64,000 nt of DNA from contig NC_079512.1 of NCBI RefSeq assembly GCF_000801105.2, positions 1,798,263-1,862,262 of the forward strand. Reading direction: 5' to 3'. Positions 11,339 to 21,703 of the stretch are shown in pieces. Each line of letters opens with the position of its first letter. Position 1 is the first letter of the stretch. The position numbers and the translations under genes were made by a program. Source of the DNA: Raphanus sativus. Lineage: Eukaryota > Streptophyta > Magnoliopsida > Brassicales > Brassicaceae. The notes under the pieces are model-generated. The model saw nothing but the letters and a program-made list of their open reading frames with translations, made no database searches and had not been told where the DNA came from.

Positions 11339-13107
11339 TCTACATTATTAAAAGGGAATAAGTTTAAATAAATCTACATATGAAAGTTGTTTTTGACCCT
11401 TTCATTTAACAAATAAGATACATTGGTATACCTATTATTTTGGCTAGTCTATTTGTTTCCATAAATTACTCTAACAATATTTTAATATATTTATTTATTA
11501 TACCCATATTTTTTGGTAACCGATATGTTATACCTCATCCCACTTCTATGCTTTTTTAGTAGAATTTATATTACACGATCATATTATACCAAATACACAT
11601 AACACTTAATCTATGCTTTTTAGTAGATCTTATATTACACGATACTATTATACCTAATAAACATAATACTTCATTTCGTTGACGTAACACTATCATCTAA
11701 ATCCACACTATAATTTATATTTTTATAATAACACAAGCATACACTAATGTTTATATATTATAAATATTCACATATAAATCAAACCAATGAAACATAAATG
11801 CATTAGATTCTATACAAAATGTTAAAATAATGAAAATCATCAAAATTTAGATTCAATTTGGGTTACTCTTAGCAATTTATCTCCGAAATTTTCAAATAAT
11901 AACAGGATCTATTTAACTAACTATATTCCATATTTGTAGTAAATAGTTAACATACAAACCACAAATACGTAAAAGTAAATATTCACCAATCTATTTTTTT
12001 GAAACCTTCACCAATCTGAATAAATCATTTCGATTTTCTATGGTATATTATTAACCAAATATACCATCTTGAACGAAATGCACAACGTTTAGAGAAAGTA
12101 TATATATACTATTTAAAAAAACCTTCATGTATCTGTGACGTATTAAGAAAGCTCAATCCACCAACTATAAATTTAATTTTATTAATATGTTTAAACCCAT
12201 TGTATATTTCTAAACAAAGAAATAAATCTATTATATTAAAACTGTAGTAGTATTGATCATTTCAAAACCTATAAATTAAAATGCATAAATACAATGTATT
12301 TGCATTATATGACAACTAAAATATTTTATGTAATTTTATTGACTATTATAAAGTGTATGAGAATTGTAATCATTTAGAAAAATATATATAACGTTTTTCT
12401 GGGTCACCGGTGTCGGTTCACGGGTTAATAATAAGCTTTTAGGGTTTTATCCAATTTTAATTTAATAGATTTACACTAAATCTAAATTTTGTGGAAACAT
12501 ATCAGTTGGTTAAACCTATGATATAATTCTACATGAAGAACATAAGCCGGTCTCAATTATATACGGGTTTGACTGAGAGTCCGGATCAGATATAAAAATA
12601 CTACCTATATCTTGATTTGTCTACAAATCACATACCTGAAATATATTTTTAAAATTTTGATATTTTACCTGAAACCAAAAATAATAACCAAAAAAAAACT
12701 CAAACACGAAACTTAAAAAAAGACTATCTGTAATACCAAAAAAATATCCAAAATAACTAAATATACAATTCAAGTATTTTGGATACCCGATCCGGTTTCA
12801 GGTAGACTCTGACTCAAACAGAGATCCGCGGGTCCAAAAAAATATCCAATAGGTAATTTGTTTTAGATCCAGACCCTAATTGAACGTACATTTTTGAGTT
12901 GCTCGGTTTTTTGAGTCCTGATAAAATGTATGTGTTTACAAGATCTTTACATAGGAGTGTATGTACAGATTTCAAATAAACTAATTCAAAATTTATAAAA
13001 AAAATTAAGAAAATTCCTTATACAATATAATATAACTTTGAAACGTAATATTTAAATTTATTTATAATTAAGAAACCCGCGTTTCTGAAGCGCGGGTCAA
13101 AATCTAG
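11339..13107 (+). mobile_element. Non-autonomous Helitron
   Basis: The 5' end TCTACATTATTAAAAGGG is at 11339. The 3' end carries the hairpin CCCGCG...CGCGGG, a short spacer and CTAG at 13104-13107. Length about 1.77 kb with no coding capacity. It is joined directly to the next Helitron. Confidence 0.6.
11982..12017 (-). repeat. Micro-insertion between perfect 11-bp repeats
   Basis: TTCACCAATCT at 11982-11992 and 12007-12017 flanks A, a T7 run and GAAACC. It lies inside the Helitron 11339-13107. Confidence 0.55.
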
Positions 13108-13524
13108 TCTATATTATTAAAATTGAAGTATCTTTTGGTATTGTTTGAAAACTTGGATAACAAATTAAATGAAATCTGTTTGGAAACATGGATAGCAGAT
13201 TAAATATTTATTTTTTAAACATTTAGCTATTGAATTCCTTTCTTATTTATATATTATGCCGTTTTGAAATTTGAATAGCAGATTAAATGATATCTGTTTA
13301 GAAACACGGATATCAGATCAAATATTTCTTTTTATTTACATATCTAACTATTACCTTTCTTTATTATTTACAGCTTCTACCAAAATAATCCATTTACCGG
13401 ATTGCTTCTAAACCGGTGTGTGGTGTTTAACTGGTACATCACGATATACAATTGTCTTTATTAATTTTCTAGATTACAGTATTGTCCACTCCACAAATAT
13501 TGTGATCTTATGTACTAATATTTA

Positions 13525-13528
<4 letters not shown>

Positions 13529-13558
<30 letters not shown>
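13529..13558. repeat. (TA)n microsatellite
   Basis: About 15 uninterrupted AT/TA units within a Helitron. Confidence 0.9.
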
Positions 13559-13561
<3 letters not shown>

Positions 13562-14156
13562 TAATTTGTAATCACAACTACCCATATATGATTATATGGA
13601 AAAAACTAATCTATCCTGATTTTCTTCAAATCGAACATTCCAATTTAGATTTTTAAAATTTTAATATAGATGTTTTCAGATATGAAAAAGGAATATATTA
13701 ACCATTAGATTTGAAATCATAATTTCCCAAAAATAATAATGTACAAAACTAATCTACCGTGATTCTCTACAAATCTAACATTCCAATTTAGATTTTTATT
13801 AGTTAATATATAGACATTGTTCCAATTAAGGTTGTTTTTATTATATGTATAAAGTGAATTACAATATTTTTTGTGTAATTTATGGTTGTTGCTTCTTTGT
13901 GATGAAAATAAAAACACAAACTGTAATATATATATATATATTATATATTAATCTGCTACAATACAGTTTTCAAGAAAATAAAATATTATAAAACTAATAA
14001 TAATTCATAGAAAAATACAGTTAAAAAAACCATTTTTAAATAAAAAAAAAGAAAAAAACAAGAATTTAATATGTGAATATTACAATTACATCAAATTGCA
14101 TAAAATTATAAATTATAGATATACTATTATATACAGATTAAAAAATCATGATCAAA

Positions 14157-14157
14157 C

Positions 14158-14183
<26 letters not shown>
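14157..14183. repeat. (TA)n microsatellite
   Basis: About 13 uninterrupted TA units within a Helitron. Confidence 0.9.
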
Positions 14184-14188
<5 letters not shown>

Positions 14189-14339
14189 AATAATATATTT
14201 TACTCTAAATTGAATTTACAAAACATAAAAATATAAATAGACATTTTATAAAACGAATGGCTTATGAATTTAAGTTAAATACAAGTTAAATCTCAACATC
14301 CGCGCTCCTGCGGATTAAAATCTAATTCATTCTTAAACC

Positions 14340-14660
14340 CTGCTCACAGTTGCTCTCTCTCTCTCAGGGTTGCTGTTTACAGTTTACTGTTACGTCTTGT
14401 AGTTTTGGTAAATGGCTTGCTCGTCTTCGTTACGAGAACATTTTAGAAAACGGGGTTCGATTCTCAAAATAAACTTTTGATTATTATTATTATTATTATT
14501 TTCCGTTTGATTAAAAAAATAATAAACAAACTAATCGCGAATCGCCGTGTATCGTGGGACCACGAAACAATTGTTGAATCCGTCTCTTCCAAGAGACCTC
14601 ACGAGACACGGATTCACAAAAATCAGATTATTATAATAACTTTTTTTTTTTTAATTGTGT
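14340..14660. other. Unclassified repeat-like stretch
   Basis: Contains a CT microsatellite near 14352-14367, a GGGGTTCGATTCTC phrase resembling a pol III B box (about 14453), an ATT microsatellite, and an inverted pair GAATCCGT...ACACGGATTC (about 14577-14614). It could be the wreck of a SINE or MITE. I could not define ends. Confidence 0.25.
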
Positions 14661-14689
14661 GAGTTTGTGTTATGAACCCGTAACGGGGA

Positions 14690-14870
14690 TGCTCTTAAGG
14701 CTACTACTTGTTGTTTTTGCTAAGATTGGATGTGAAACTTTATATACTGGGAATATTGCGGAGAGAGAGACTCTCCCATTGCAATCTGGTTCTCGCATTT
14801 ACAAGTTAGAAGGACTCAAGTGGAATTCTTGTATGAAGTGAAGATATCATACCTTCTACTGCTTCTGTTA
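14690..14870 (+). pseudogene. Short remnant of a protein-coding gene (unidentified)
   Basis: One frame reads a plausible coding stretch around LPLQSGSRIYKLEGLK, then a shift of frame gives YEVKISY a few bases later. The pattern (Ser-Gly-Ser-Arg, then a Tyr-Glu-Val-Lys-Ile strand) recalls a small family of plant single-pass membrane proteins of unknown role, but I recall that family only loosely. No start codon, introns or continuation could be traced. It may belong to one of the loci expected between HMG1 and PHT1;9. Chance similarity cannot be excluded. Confidence 0.28.
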
Positions 14871-15586
14871 ACCAAAGAAAGTCACATGCAAAAATGTTTT
14901 CCTCTACATATTATTCACTTTTAAGATTCTCATCACGTGTCAAAAATCTAGATGCATTTCTTTTCTCTTTTTTGTCGGCAATCAAATACTATATAACACC
15001 TTGCATGCACAATATAAAATGTTGAACAATGAAGATGCGTTTAACTAAGAAAACGTATTACTTAAGAAATGCCTAACTTTTGAACAAATATACAAATAAA
15101 TAAATTCCTAACAAAATATATATTCCTTCAGTGCAAAATTATATCATCTGAATACTCTAGCGTTTGTAATTCTTACTGCAATCTCTCTGTCCACCTCAAT
15201 TCCCACATAATAATTCTTAGCCACTTCAGTGAAAGAAAGTTGCTAAAGGCAGATTTTGACTTGTGTATTGATAAATACTTGTGAACCTGTTTTCTCTTTC
15301 GTTTTTTATTAAATAGTACTGTCGCATATCATTGTCCAATATGCCTTCAATAAATGCAGAGCAGTGCTTCTGACCAAACAACAAGGTGATAATTAATTCA
15401 GTATTGTCTTTGTTTTGGGTGTAGTGGTGAGGAAAAAGTGTCATTTTGAGTTTGTGCTTCCATGTTCTTACCGATCCATCATTTTGAGTGAAAAAGGGTA
15501 ATTTGTTTAGTAAGGAAAATGTTTGATCCACGTGAGGAGTGAAAAAGATCAAAATTGGTTTCCGGTGACAGAAATGAATGACATTC

Positions 15587-15933
15587 TCATATGAATTTGG
15601 AAGACTTTACTGCCTGCAGTAACAGCGGAAAAAATTCATAAGCAACAGGTTTTGGTGAAAGATCCTTTGTCGTTGTTGTGTCTTCATTCTTACCTTCTCT
15701 AGTTTGGAGCTTTGGTCAGCAGATTGTTCATCTGTAAACTGTAATTACCATAGAGTGTCACTGTATTAGACATACGAAATACTAGAGAGGTTCCTGTGGG
15801 AATATGACCACACTTACTTGTCCAGTGACACTGTATAAACGGGTGTACCTACCGTTTGTTGCCATCCCAATTGCAGAGTAAAAATGCTTATAAGCTTCTC
15901 CAGGGTTTTAGTGTACTCGATGTAATAGAATCC
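15587..15933 (-). pseudogene. PsbP-domain protein, decayed (3' exons only)
   Basis: Three minus-strand exons can be read. Exon A (15933-15818) encodes GFYYIEYT, then after a frame break near 15905-15912 PGEAYKHFYSAIGMATNG and LYSVTGQ, ending at a GTAAG donor. Exon B (15738-15694) encodes FTDEQSADQSSKLEK between good splice sites. Exon C (15613-15587) encodes AVKSSKFI and a stop. This is the C-terminal half of a thylakoid-lumen PsbP-domain protein (PsbP-domain proteins act in photosystem biogenesis or electron transport). Arabidopsis has such a gene between HMG1 and PHT1;9, so the position supports the call. The frame break, and the absence of readable 5' exons to the right, where a solo LTR now sits, indicate a pseudogene. 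A functional gene with a different splice pattern is unlikely but not excluded. Confidence 0.6.
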
Positions 15934-16242
15934 GGATCATAGATCCAAGAAACGTAACTTGTTGTGTCAACAACAAAGGAGATACATGAGAGACTTTCAC
16001 TTTAAGTTGAAATTTATGTATTTTTTTTTATTCCATAGTTGCTTCATCTCATGCTTTTTAGGATTTCCATTTGTAACCAGTTAAAACACAGACAATTGTT
16101 TCATTGAAACACCACTAAATTTACAATAAATATAACAAAGTTTAATGACCAATGCTAGATCACTTATGACTAACTTTATACATAAAATAGGAATGAAAGA
16201 GAGTATCTTCAACAAGATTTGTCCAGTCAATTTCTAGAATGT

Positions 16243-16758
16243 TGTGAAGAATTGGCTTTAGTCTTATATGGGTTTTGGAGTTAAATAAAGAAGATGAGTT
16301 AGTCTTCTTAAAGCCCAAACAGCAAAAGGAAATAACGTAAGGTAAAGGAAATTATGGTTCCTTGTAAAGTTGGTTACGACTACGTTATATAAGAAAGTGA
16401 AGTCACAGCTCAAGATCTAACACAAAAGACAGACACGTGAGAACATAATAGAGGAAGTAAGATCAAGAGAGAAGGATATAAAGCTTAAGAGAAGTACGAG
16501 TCTTCGTCTACCAAGAATTATTCCTTAGATCTTTGTTACTCTTATTATCGTCTCTTGTATCTGAAACACAAAGAAGACGCGAGTTAGCGTTTGTGTAATC
16601 TTTGATTGATAGTGGAAGTTGTGGGAGACGGTTTCCACCTGAGACGCATCGGTTTGAGGTCGGGAATTCGGTGATCAAATTCTTGTGTCTTTAGTTTTCT
16701 ATATTATCTCAAATCTCATAAGTTCTAAAGCACTTAGGTGGAAGTAGAAAACCTAACA
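16243..16758. mobile_element. Solo LTR of a retrotransposon
   Basis: The 516-base unit starts TGTGAAGAATTGG and ends AACCTAACA (TG...CA). It is flanked by a perfect 5-bp duplication AATGT (16238-16242 and 16759-16763). A TATATAAG box lies near 16385-16395. No internal region or second LTR follows, so recombination between two LTRs has removed the body. Family not assigned. Confidence 0.75.
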
Positions 16759-16763
16759 AATGT

Positions 16764-18060
16764 CATATTTGAAAAATTTTAACATCATTTGAAACTTGTT
16801 TTATGATTAGTTTCACTAAAAATAATATAATTTGTAAAACAAAATTTATGAAGCTGGAGATATTACTAAATTCGTGAAATTGACTAGAGACATGTTAAAA
16901 ATGGAATGAGGAAATAATTTGATAAGAAGGTTGCTTTGACAGCAATTTCATGCGTACATCTTATTGAGGGTATAGATTGTTAAGGAATTCGACTGATTGA
17001 ACCTTTACCACTGCAGTACTGCTTGTTCATCCATCTTGCCGGCTTAGATTATACCTTTCTTACTCTTTGAAGTCTTAACTTTACCACTTCTTGCTTGTAT
17101 AGAAAAGTCTTCTTGGGTTTCTGTGCCTTGATAGGTTTGTTTTTTATTCTATCCCTTGCGGCAAAAAAAAACAAATGCACAAATCAACACCATGAACGCT
17201 GAGAATCGTAAGACTACTCACTCCAAAGTCATCTCACATGTATCTTTCACTAGTACTGCCAAGCAAGGCTGTGCTGGACCACCCATCGGTTTTTGCCGAT
17301 ATTTGTGTGAGAGAAATTGCCGACATTGAGAAAATCAAAGTAAGCTTTCACATTTCGTTTTCTCACCCTTGTTGGATAGTCAAAAGAGCCGTCTCGATAC
17401 AAATTACTCCCTTCTACTTATGCCACATGTTAAAACGAGAGTGGATGGACCATGCTTGGGGTTTCATAGTAACCAATGATATGAAAGAGAAAGTTACATT
17501 CTTTTCACCCATCCGCGTCTGAAGGAACTGTGGCCCTAAATATATACTTCTTGTGGTCTATGAACAGATAAGATCAAATGTGTGATTTAAAGGGAGGAAA
17601 GAGTATATGCATGCAAGGAGCTTGTACAGAATGCAATGCGACAGCTCTGCCAACCAGGTCCATTCTCATTTAGGTTTAATCTTCCAGGACAAGCGGATAT
17701 TTGCTTGTTTTCTCCAGTAAAATAGTAAAAGAAATTACATTCTCGGGACAGTAAAATTTAAACAATTTAAAAATGGTGTTACCAAATTTTATCTCAAGTA
17801 CAGAAGAGAATATGGCTAACAAAAAAAATAGTGAAGAAAAAGAAAACATAAAGAGATTCATAAAGGTACAAGAAAATCTTGAAAGAAAAACCTTTTTGTG
17901 TTGTGCCCATCGTGAGAACACAAATAAAGACTTTATAATCAGATTTTACATATTCAAGCCAAAAAAAAAATGTCAGATTTTACATATAAAAAACGTTGTG
18001 GTAGTCAACTAATAAAGGAAGTGGACTCGATCCAGGAAGGTGTTGAGTTCCTCGTAGTCA
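16764..18060. other. Intergenic DNA upstream of PHT1;9 with gene-like debris
   Basis: The stretch 17220-17340 has an open plus frame (VFADICVREIADIEKIK) ending at a GTAAGC donor-like site, and 17440-17520 has another short open frame. I recognise neither. They may be fragments of lost genes. The last part should contain the PHT1;9 promoter. Confidence 0.3.
17939..17987 (+). repeat. Micro-insertion: TCAAGCC+A10 between perfect 15-bp repeats
   Basis: TCAGATTTTACATAT occurs at 17939-17953 and 17973-17987. The insert is TCAAGCC, ten A and TG. It lies about 200 bases upstream of the PHT1;9 start codon. Confidence 0.65.
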
Positions 18061-18068
18061 ACACAAAA

Positions 18069-18076
18069 GCATATTC
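18069..18076 (+). promoter_or_regulatory. P1BS element (PHR1 binding site) of PHT1;9
   Basis: GCATATTC fits the consensus GNATATNC bound by PHR1-type MYB factors during phosphate starvation. It lies 106-113 bases upstream of the PHT1;9 start codon, a typical position for PHT1 genes. Confidence 0.6.
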
Positions 18077-18181
18077 CATGATACCCTCTTCAAACATTAC
18101 ATAATGAAAAGACAAAGACTTCACTTGTTCTCAGTTTGTGTCTCTACGAACTCCTCCAAAAAAAAAAATTTTTAACGGACG

Positions 18182-21100
18182 ATGCCGCCGCTGAGAGTGT
18201 TATCGGCGTTAGATGCGGCGAGGACACAGTGGTACCATTTCAAGGCGATAATAGTCGCCGGGATGGGTCTTTTCACCGACGCTTACGATCTCTTCTGTAT
18301 AGCTCCGGTCATGAAAATAATCAGCCAAATCTATTACCACAACCAACCAGTAGGAACCGCTGTTCTCTCCACTTCTTACGCCATCGCTCTCCTCGGCACA
18401 GCCTTAGGTCAGCTCATCTTCGGCTACTTAGGCGACCGTGTCGGACGGACCCGAGTCTACGGTCTTTGTCTCTTGATCATGGTCCTAAGCTCCTTCGGCT
18501 GCGGGTTCTCCGTATGCACCACGCGCCGTTCTTGCGTCATAGCGAGTCTTGGCTTCTTTAGATTCGTTCTTGGACTCGGCATCGGTGGAGATTACCCTCT
18601 CTCCGCTACCATCATGTCGGAGTTCGCTAATAAGAGGACGCGTGGCGCTTTTATCGCGGCGGTGTTCTCCATGCAGGGGCTAGGGATCTTGATGAGCTCT
18701 GCCGTTACGATGGCTGTGTGCGAGGCGTTCAGGAACGCCGGAGAAGGGAGTTCGGAGAAAACGAGAGCGGCGGGGATGGAGACTTTGGCTCCGGCGGAAG
18801 CGGATATTGCTTGGAGGTTGATTCTGATGATCGGTGCTCTTCCCGCCGCGCTAACGTTCTACTGGCGAATGCTTATGCCTGAAACCGCCAGGTGCTTATC
18901 TTTTTCTTCTTCTTCTTTTTTTTTTCCTCAAATTATTAATTATTTTCAGCCGTAAAAAATAATAGATATTTTAAGTTTTCTGTATCTTAATGTTTTTATA
19001 TATACATCATCTATATACTATTTTGTCATTAAAAAATTTAGTTGTGTGATAAACAAAAGTTCTACCCACGTTTACGAACGGATTAATGCTGGAGGAACTG
19101 AAATTTGTATTGTGTGAGAGAAAAACTCATGAAAATTTAACCTAAGTTCGATCTGATTTTGTTCCTAGGAAGTAAGTTGACTTCTACGGAAAACATCCTT
19201 TAAACGACATCTCACGATCCATCTTTACATATAGTACGTATTCGCATTTTAACATGTATATATGATTTGTATAAATTATTCTCCCCAGGTAGCTCCAGCT
19301 AAGAAACAGTGTTTATGTTTATTATAGCTTAGATTTAATCTCTCCAACCAATTCGATATACTTATACACAAAACATATATTGTCATTTATACATTGTCAA
19401 TATTGGTTTTAACTAGTTCCAATTTAACGAGCTTTGATAAGAACAATACTTAGGTTCACCTCTGGGGTGAACTTAAGAATTCACTTCTTTCCTTATTCTA
19501 ATCAAGTTACCATATATAGATTAATGATAATAAATAAATAAATAAAAAAATAATAAACTTTTAAAATAATAAAATAGCTAAAAAAAAATAATAACGAAAA
19601 TTTTAACCAAACCTTAAATAATAAATTTTAAATCCTAAATCTAAACACAAACCCTAAACCCAAATTTTAAACTCAAACCCTAAACCCTAAACCATAAATC
19701 CAAATCTATACCTTAAATTTAAATTATATACTCTAAATCCTAAACCCTAAACCCAAACCTATACCCTAGACCTAAATCTAATCTCTAAACCCAAACTTTT
19801 AGGGTATAGAGTTTGGATTTGTGGTTTACAGTTTGAAATTAAAGTTTAGAGTTTAGGTTTAGAGTTTGGGTTTAGGGTTTACGGTTTGGGTTTAGAGTTT
19901 AGGATTTGAGTTTAGATTTAGGATTTAGGGTATATAATTTAGGTTTGGGTTTATGGTTTAGAGTTTAGAGTTTGAATTTAAAATTTAGGATTTAAAATTT
20001 GGGTTTAGGGTTTGTGTTTAGATTTAGGGTTTAAAATTTATTATTTAAAGTTTAAGGTTAAAATTTTTGTTATTATTTTTTTTAGCTATTTTAAAAGTTT
20101 ATTATTTATTTATTTATTTATTGTCATTAATCTATACAGTATAACCTCTATAAATTAATAATCTATAAATTAATATCTCTATAAATTAATATAATTTCAT
20201 AGTCCAAAATTGAGTTTTTAGTTCAATTAGTATCTCGATAAATTAATAATCTCTATAAATTAATAAAAATTTATAGTTTTGATGTAGTCCCAACATTATT
20301 AATTTATAGAGGTTTCACTGTATATGGTAACTTGATTAGAATAAGGAAATAGGTGAATTCTTAATCTAAGTTCACCTTAGGGGTGAACCTTATTGTTCCT
20401 TTGATAATATCCTTCTCTTCGTATTGTAAATTTAGTTGAAATTATAAAAACACACTAATTCATTTATATGCTTATGTCATAAAATGCTATATTTTGCTAC
20501 ACAGCTATTACAAAATTTTGAATATATCTGAAACTGATAAGTTTTAGATGATTTTACGAGTAAATCTTTTTTTTGGTCAACTTACGAGTAAATCTTTATT
20601 TTAAACTTTTTCAGTATTTTCTACTATGTAAGCAATATCAAAGTTCAATTACTGATATTTTTTAAATTCATGCAGATACACAGCACTAGTTGAGAACAAT
20701 GCTATCCAAGCAACAAAAGACATGCAAAGAGTCATGTCCGTAACCATGACGCCTCCACTACCCGAAGATACATCATCTCCGACACCACAACAACCCCCTT
20801 CTTCCTCCTCCTACAAACTCTTCTCTCGCCGCTTCCTCAGCCTCCACGGCCGTGACCTCTTCGCAGCCTCAGCCAATTGGTTCCTAGTGGACGTAGTCTT
20901 CTACACAAGCAACCTCCTCCTCGCTCAAATCTTTAACTTCTCCAACAAACATCACAACTCCACAAGCGTCTACGACTCTGCCTTCGAAGTGGCTAAGGTC
21001 GCAGCCATTGTAGCCGTGTGCTCCACCATCCCTGGCTACTGGTTCACAGTTTATTTCATCGATAGAGTGGGCCGGGTCAAGATTCAGATGATGGGCTTTT

Positions 21101-21579
21101 TTGTTATGGCCCTTGTTTACTTAGCCGCAGGGATACCCTACAGTTGGTATCGGTCTAAGCATGAGAAGAGTAATGATAAAGGCTTTATGGCTCTCTACGG
21201 ATTGATCTTCTTCTTTAGCAACTTTGGTCCCAACACGACGACGTTTATCATCCCGGCTGAGCTGTTTCCGGCGAGGTTTAGGTCCACGTGTCATGGGATT
21301 TCAGGAGCTGCCGGGAAGCTTGGTGCAATTGTTGGAATCGTTGGTTTCTTGTGGGCCACGAAACACAAAAACTACGAAGATGACGTTTTCCCAGACGTGA
21401 AACGCGTGACGGTCGCGTTTTTGATACTTGGAGGCGTTTGTATCGCTGGAGTGCTGGTTACTTATTTCTGCACGCGTGAAACTATGGGGAGATCGTTAGA
21501 AGAGAACGAAGAGGACGAGACTGATACAATGTCAGCACCAGGAACATTGTCTGCTAATGAGTTACGTCCAAGACAATAG
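18182..21579 (+). CDS. PHT1;9: High-affinity inorganic phosphate transporter
   Basis: A plasma-membrane H+/phosphate symporter of the major facilitator superfamily, used for phosphate uptake and root-to-shoot movement. Exon 1 is 18182-18891, the intron 18892-20675 (GT...AG) and exon 2 20676-21579, giving 537 residues; I recall about 530 for Arabidopsis PHT1;9. The protein starts [13 protein letters not shown]. It carries [20 protein letters not shown] (span 1), GYLGDRVGR, the PHT1 signature [13 protein letters not shown] (about residues 135-147), the long central loop, then [15 protein letters not shown] and [20 protein letters not shown] in the C-half, ending in an acidic tail. The splice site after MPETAR keeps frame and is, as I recall, the conserved intron position of the PHT1;8/PHT1;9 pair. 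The intron is enlarged by a foldback transposon (19441-20398) and a micro-insertion (20554-20597). A P1BS motif lies upstream. No inactivating lesion is seen. PHT1;9 is preferred over its paralogue PHT1;8 because of sequence recall and because CUC3 and ATL8 are neighbours. Confidence 0.93.
19441..20398. mobile_element. Mutator-like foldback element in the PHT1;9 intron
   Basis: The ends are inverted (GAACAATACTTAGGTTCACC and the complement of GGTGAACCTTATTGTTC). The arms extend inward for about 350 bases each, through AT-rich blocks into telomere-like AAACCCTAAACCC runs, so nearly the whole element can fold into one hairpin. A perfect 9-bp duplication CTTTGATAA flanks it (19432-19440 and 20399-20407). 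Another element is nested in the right arm. No coding region. It shares end sequence with the element at 21704-22326. Confidence 0.8.
20137..20320. mobile_element. Emigrant-type MITE nested in the foldback
   Basis: Ends CAGTATAACCTCTATAAATT and the complement of AATTTATAGAGGTTTCACTG match the terminal repeat of the Arabidopsis Emigrant family (pogo/mariner type). TA lies on both sides (20135-20136, 20321-20322). The left foldback arm carries the same sequence without this insert, giving a clean empty site. Length 184 bases, shorter than typical Emigrant copies, so it is internally deleted. Confidence 0.8.
20554..20597 (-). repeat. Micro-insertion in the PHT1;9 intron, perfect 16-bp repeats
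   Basis: TTACGAGTAAATCTTT is present at 20554-20569 and 20582-20597. The 12-base insert is T5 plus GGTCAAC, so the minus strand reads GTTGACC and an A-run. It lies about 80 bases from the 3' splice site. Confidence 0.65.
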
Positions 21580-21703
21580 TATTTTTGATATCACAACACA
21601 ATCAACCTCTTTGGCATTTCCTTGATTTTTGATGTTTGATACACACATTCTTATGTTTACTGGAATGTTTTCCTTTTGTTTTCGCAATGTGGTGCATATT
21701 GAA

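Larger units (their letters stand above)
13108..14325 (+). mobile_element. Non-autonomous Helitron, head-to-tail with the previous one
   Basis: The 5' end TCTATATTATTAAAATTG starts on the base after the preceding CTAG. The 3' end has the hairpin CCGC-GCTCCT-GCGG and CTAA at 14322-14325, followed by T. Length 1218 bases. It contains two long TA microsatellites. Confidence 0.65.

Noticed and set aside
14450..14466. B-box-like GGGGTTCGATTCTC suggesting a tRNA or SINE
   Set aside because: No convincing A box at the right distance, no cloverleaf and no A-tail with duplication.
15226..15552. 108-residue minus-strand frame as a gene
   Set aside because: Composition is random-like and I see no family motif, start context or splice structure; it may be 3' flank of the PsbP-like relic.
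18136..18561. Open frame overlapping PHT1;9 exon 1
   Set aside because: It is a shifted-frame shadow of the transporter exon with an Arg/Ser/His-biased, non-conserved product.
19620..20060. Interstitial telomere or chromosome-fusion scar
   Set aside because: The AAACCCTAAA runs are degenerate, mirrored in both arms, and bounded by transposon ends with a 9-bp duplication, so they belong to the foldback element.
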